Part shown: positions 60,004-64,000 of the stretch, in pieces | Layout: each line of letters begins with the position of its first letter | Numbering within the stretch: the stretch's first letter is position 1 | NCBI GenBank assembly: GCA_026545765.1 | Contig: JAIFAC010000216.1 | Span: 1-64,000 of the forward strand | Direction: 5' to 3' | Length of the DNA stretch: 64,000 nucleotides | Origin: Plantago major | Lineage: Eukaryota; Streptophyta; Magnoliopsida; Lamiales; Plantaginaceae | Notes under the pieces: model-generated | The model's input: only the letters and a program-made list of their open reading frames with translations | Database searches by the model: none | Told to the model about the DNA's origin: nothing | Program-made: the position numbers and the translations under genes

Positions 60004-60363
60004 TCATATGCACCGTTGAGTTCCAAAAGCGAAGCCTTTCGTACATTCATATTTTGATATTTCTGAATAAGGCAGATGAGGCAAAGATTAAACAAAACAT
60101 TGATGACTACATATGTGCGGAGTTGTCAGACAAGGATACTAATCCGGAATTATGCAGTGGTGTCAAACCACATGAAGGGACCATGTGGTCGGGCTAAACC
60201 TACTTCTCCATGCATGGAAGACAACATGTGCTCAAAACATTTTCCAAAGAACCATAGTGAAAATACCTTTGTTGACGATACTGGATATCACATATACAGA
60301 AGAAGGGACATGTGTCACCATCGATAAGAATGGAGTTTAGCTTGACAATAGGTGAAATTTATA

Positions 60364-60616
60364 CTCCCTCTGTCCTGCAAAAAAATGTAAGTATTCCTTT
60401 TTTGGACGTCCCACTAATTTTGGCCACTTCCTAAAATAGTAAAAAAGTAAACCCCGCTATCTTATACTTTTCGCATTCTTTATCATTTTTCTCTCTTATC
60501 TTTCATACTTTCCCCATTCTTGATCATTTATCTCTCCACCAATAAATAATAAACTATTGATCGTCTTAAGAACAACGCTGAAAAGTTTGTGGCCTATATA
60601 AGCGGGATGAAGGGAG
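60364..60616. mobile_element. Stowaway MITE inside the Helitron
   Basis: 253 bp with ends CTCCCTCTGTCC and GGGATGAAGGGAG and TA on both sides (60362-60363, 60617-60618). This is the classic Stowaway terminus. It interrupts the Rep gene between LDNR and VYMLPQC, at a GTGAAATT that could be an intron donor. Confidence 0.88.
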
Positions 60617-62009
60617 TATTAATTAAAGATTATTTCTATTTTATTGTCGTAAATCTTGGTTTATATGCTGCCACAATGCTCAATTGCTATTGAGTATCAA
60701 TCTCACATATGCGTTGAATACTGTAATGGTGGGGCTTCAATGCAATATTTGTTCAAGTACATCTGTAAGGAAAGTGACGGAGCGGGTGTTACGTTCATCG
60801 ACAAAAATAATAATGATGAGATTAATAGGCATACTGATTGTCGGTACGTTTCAGCATTTGTGACAATATGGAGATTTTTTGAATTCAAGATACATCATAG
60901 GATACACTGTTGGCTCTTACCATTTCATCTAGAGGATGAGCATGGGGTACCATTCAGAGATGGAGATTTATGTCGGATCTTCTTGATAAGCCTTCAGTGA
61001 ATCAGTCAAAGTTTCTTGAATGGTTTGAGCTGAACAAGGTAGACCCGGAAGCTAGAAAATTGATGTATCCTGAGTTACCCCATGAGTATTGCTGGAAGGA
61101 TGGACAGAAGAAGTGGTCCCGTAGGAAAACGAAGTCACAAGTTGTTGGAAGTATATAATGTATCGATGGCATATGAAACCATGTACTATATGCGACTTAT
61201 GTAAAATCATGTTAGAGGCGCAACATGTTATCATGATATTAGAACAGTGGACGGTGTTGTTTACAAGACCTGCAAGGACTCATGTGGGGCTTTAGGTCTA
61301 CTAATAGATGATGAAGAGTATGTCGGTGGAATTACTGAGGCAAGTCGTTGGGATCAGCATGTTTCCTATGTCATCTTTTTACGACGCTTCTTCTTTCACG
61401 AAGCATGGCAAGACCAGAGGAGGTATGGAGGATGACATGTAATTTCTTATCTGAGGACATTCTATACGACCAGCAAAAAAAAGTCGCATAATCCAGGTAA
61501 TTTGTTAGTAGATTTTATATTTTTTTTAAATACTAAAATGATAGTATGCATTTACTTATTTATTATTTCGATTTATTTCGCGATTCAGGTTTGAGGCTTA
61601 CAGATGAACAAATCCATATACGTAGTGTTGCTTGAAATTGAGAAGATATTGAAAGCAAATTGCAGCAGTCTTGGTTTTTTTTAGTCCATGCCAATGTCAG
61701 ATGAGTCTGTAACTGACAATGACATGAAACAATTTATAGTTGATGAGATGTCATATGTCAGAGATGCCATGAGATCATAATTCGACGGAATGTACCCACG
61801 TTTGACTGACGAGCACTGTAAAATTTACGATAAGATTATGGATGCGATTGCGAGGCGGAGGTGGAGTGTTGTTGTATATAGCTACGGTCTGCTGGTAAGA
61901 CTTTTATTTGGAGGACGTTGTGTTCTGGCTTGCATGCCAGAAGAGATACAACATTTCCAGTCGCATCAACTGATATTGCATCACTCTTGATGCGGGAAAA
62001 ATCCATAAA

Positions 62010-62165
62010 AGGTATCTCAAGTTGTTACATTTCGTTTTTTGGTACCTTATGTTGTCACAATCAAAATTTAGTACCTTAAATCAACTTTTGTCACATATAA
62101 GGTACCCTTGTGACACATGGCAGCTTAATTAAGCAAAATTTATCACATTGCAATTTTAAAATTTT
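62010..62165. other. Non-helicase filler within the Helitron
   Basis: Between the Walker A segment and the C-terminal helicase motifs lies AT-rich sequence with repeated GGTACCTTA/GGTATCTCA words. It replaces the expected middle of the helicase. Confidence 0.45.
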
Positions 62166-62405
62166 AATGGATAAAATTACAAATAAAATAACTTCCGGTA
62201 CTTTCAATAGAGGCACAAGGCTCATAGTTACTAATCTTAGGAAGCATATCATTGAGCCAAATATAATATTTGTAATCAACGAAGACCAAAAGGTTTTCAT
62301 TCCAATTGTAATGATGAACCCATCCGTCAAGACGAAGTTTCCTATCAATTTTGATAGGAGATAGTTCCCTATATCGTCTATTTTGCTATGACCATAAACA
62401 AGAGT

Positions 62406-63238
62406 TGTTGATACGGATATATGTCCAATCCGTTAAGGGCGCCATAGAGCGTGTCCTAAAGCGCATCACGGCAACTAGCGATTCGATCTTGGTCCGACCT
62501 CATGGTCCGCCCAAGTGAATCGACCCGATCGCTTGAAGTCACTACATCTCCACAGCTAGTCCGAGCTGGCTAAGGAAAGGACTTCTAAACCTGACCATGT
62601 CAGTACAGAGATGCCTAACGGACCGTACGAGAAAATCTCGGATGCCACCATTACTCTAAGACCAGACGTGTATAACAGAACCACTGAGATACTTCCGTGG
62701 GACTCTTGGCTCGGACATCCGGAGTCACCCAAGGGCAGATCAACCAAGCAGACAGGTCTGTCCGAGGGACTAACACGGACCAGCGGAGCAGTACTCTCGG
62801 AGGAAAAGGTCAAACTACCCTCGGGGCGGGCCCACTTATCGGTATTGGATCAGTGTCCACTAATGGGCCGTGGGCCAAAGGTAGCATTGGTGTCCAAATC
62901 TGGATCGTACACTTGGCATCATCTCATGAGTTACCTCATGAGTATGTGATAACTATAAATACAGCACTAGGTCCAAGACCTTAAGGTAAGTGTGAAGCGA
63001 TACTTAAACAATAATCTCCCTCATAATTATTACATTGAGAGCTTCTAACTCTCTCTTGAGTAAAGTCTCTTACCGGATTGACACAGGCAATCCGGGCATC
63101 CCGTTCTAACCCCCCCCTTGAGTCGTTTGGTGACTTGGTTGGACGAGCAATCCATCGGACCTTCAAGTTGGGCGAAGTCTGAGACCGTGTTGCTTGTAGT
63201 AGTTTAGTTAGTTAGTGTTTGAGGTTTATCCCTCGACA
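62406..63238 (+). repeat. Gypsy-3 5' LTR
   Basis: 833 bp, TGTTGATACGG to CCCTCGACA. TATA box TATAAATA at 62954-62961, and TTGAGTAAAGTCTC shared with the other two gypsy LTRs downstream of it. Confidence 0.88.
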
Positions 63239-63241
63239 TTT

Positions 63242-63257
63242 TGGCGCCGTCTGGGAA
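63242..63257 (+). promoter_or_regulatory. Gypsy-3 primer-binding site
   Basis: TGGCGCCGTCTGGGAA, three bases after the LTR; tRNA-Asp type, as in gypsy-2. Confidence 0.75.
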
Positions 63258-63287
63258 ACTTACAAAAGCATCGTGTTTGAGTAAACG

Positions 63288-64000
63288 ATGGCAAGAACAA
63301 GGCGAACAACGAGTTGGCACTCTGATAAGAACTCCACCACGCCCATGAGGCGAATCCACCCGGGGATGCGAAGCTATGACAGTAAGGAAGATATCCAAGT
63401 GAGGGGCCTGGCGGTCCTTCCTCGGAAGAAGATGCGGCGAGCTTCTCCACAGAGCTCAAGGCCCACCCGCACCACAATTCCACGATGCACGATGGGCGCA
63501 TTGTCGCACTAACGACCTTGGATTGGCGAAGTGCGATTCGGCGGTACTAACGATCATTCAAGGGTGCACAGGGTCAACAACGCTCCTCCACAACAAACCA
63601 CTCCGCCCGGTGGTTCGCCTCCTCGGCGAGCCGGCAATGTCTAAGGCGGACAACGTCCGTCGAAGCGAGATTGGGGATCGGCGACCCAGGAGGATTTGCG
63701 AGATCTATTGGATAGGCGGGTGTCAGCCTCGCAGATCCGAGGGGAAGGAAGCCGCCAAGTGAGGAGAGAGCACCGAGCGTGAACAAGACACCGGAAGTCC
63801 CGCTCCGGTGCCTCCGAGGGCGAGACCAAGTGGCGAAACCATTCCAAGAGCCGCGTGAACGACCTTCCAGCGTAGCCATACATCCGAGGGCGGGGAGATC
63901 ATGGCCGGGCGAGATCTATGCCCGAAAAGGCTTTAGAAGCTCGATTCAAAGCCTCGGGCGTCGTAAAGATCACGGCGGAATAACTACGGTAGCCAAATTC
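63288..64000 (+). pseudogene. Gypsy-3 gag start
   Basis: Begins MARTRRTTSWHSD, 50 bases after the LTR, paralleling gypsy-2. An ALEAR patch near 63933 continues toward the gag core that lies outside the window. The visible part is interrupted, so this copy also appears broken. Confidence 0.6.

Larger units (their letters stand above)
59160..62405 (+). mobile_element. Helitron Rep/helicase gene, truncated
   Basis: A rolling-circle transposon gene. The N-terminal segment (from about 59165) reads YNLPTASEIASII, HPLLFVYEKDGW, LTLRQF, RRLFQQFIV and MMMESQRLDGL. Next come KLDELVKDIKDGRLFG, CTVEFQKRSLSYIHILIFL (HUH region), GPCGRAKPTSPCM with CSKHFPK and YRRRD, VEYCNGG..QYLFKYICK (both Tyr), CRYVSAF, FLEWFELN, RTVDGVVYKTC, LGLLIDDEEY, a Walker A-like SAGKTFIW (61894 on) and the helicase end NRGTRLIVTNL, VFIP and YFAMTINK. 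The middle helicase motifs are missing around 62010-62165. Several frame changes and stops are present, so it is inactive. gypsy-3 truncates it. Confidence 0.92.
62406..64000 (+). mobile_element. Gypsy-3, 5' end, cut by the window edge
   Basis: Complete 5' LTR, primer-binding site and start of gag; the rest lies beyond the window. Relative of gypsy-1 and gypsy-2 by LTR ends, primer site and MARTRR start, but with a longer LTR. Upstream 5-mer AGAGT is the expected target duplication. It inserted into the Helitron helicase. Confidence 0.85.

Overview
The window is plant nuclear DNA, most likely from a eudicot with a repeat-rich genome. The evidence is the mix of element families (SIRE-type copia, Tat-like gypsy with a tRNA-Asp-type primer site, CACTA/TNP2, Helitron with an OB-fold partner, Stowaway MITEs) and a plant-specific F-box gene. 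I cannot name the species. No tRNA, rRNA or CRISPR array was seen. Almost all coding sequence is decayed transposon. The only probable host genes are two copies of one intronless F-box gene.

Layout. 1-2860: end of a copia element (RT/RNase H remnant plus 3' LTR). 2900-7431: 3' internal part of a gypsy element (gypsy-1) with an antisense coding-like block and ~98-bp tandem repeats. 7432-39336: the 3' LTR of gypsy-1, split by a tower of nested insertions. A SIRE/Maximus-type copia element (8090-39145) sits inside that LTR. A CACTA transposon (8911-17234) sits in the SIRE 5' LTR. A solo SIRE LTR (9490-10884), with a perfect 5-bp target duplication, sits inside the CACTA. A second gypsy element without visible pol (gypsy-2, 29567-37453) sits in the SIRE region after pol. 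It carries a ~1.2-kb array of 24-bp repeats.

39337-49456: minus-strand LTR sequence of chromovirus type, then a direct tandem duplication (units 40578-44889 and 44890-49456), each with an F-box/FBA gene on the minus strand. 49457-59160: AT-rich intergenic DNA with a hairpin cluster, an RNase H-like fragment, a terminal-inverted-repeat element full of TCGGAT motifs, an OB-fold (RPA/DUF223-like) fragment and a Stowaway-like MITE. 59160-62405: a Helitron Rep/helicase gene with one visible intron and an inserted MITE, cut off inside its last conserved helicase motif by a third gypsy element (gypsy-3, 62406 to the window end).

Function. The two F-box copies would be SCF ubiquitin-ligase substrate receptors if intact. 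Everything else reads as layered transposition history, and the insertion order can be worked out from target duplications and interrupted LTRs. Near-identical copies differ in a peculiar way, with many short differences that create CG in one copy. This raises the possibility that part of the apparent gene damage is consensus error.
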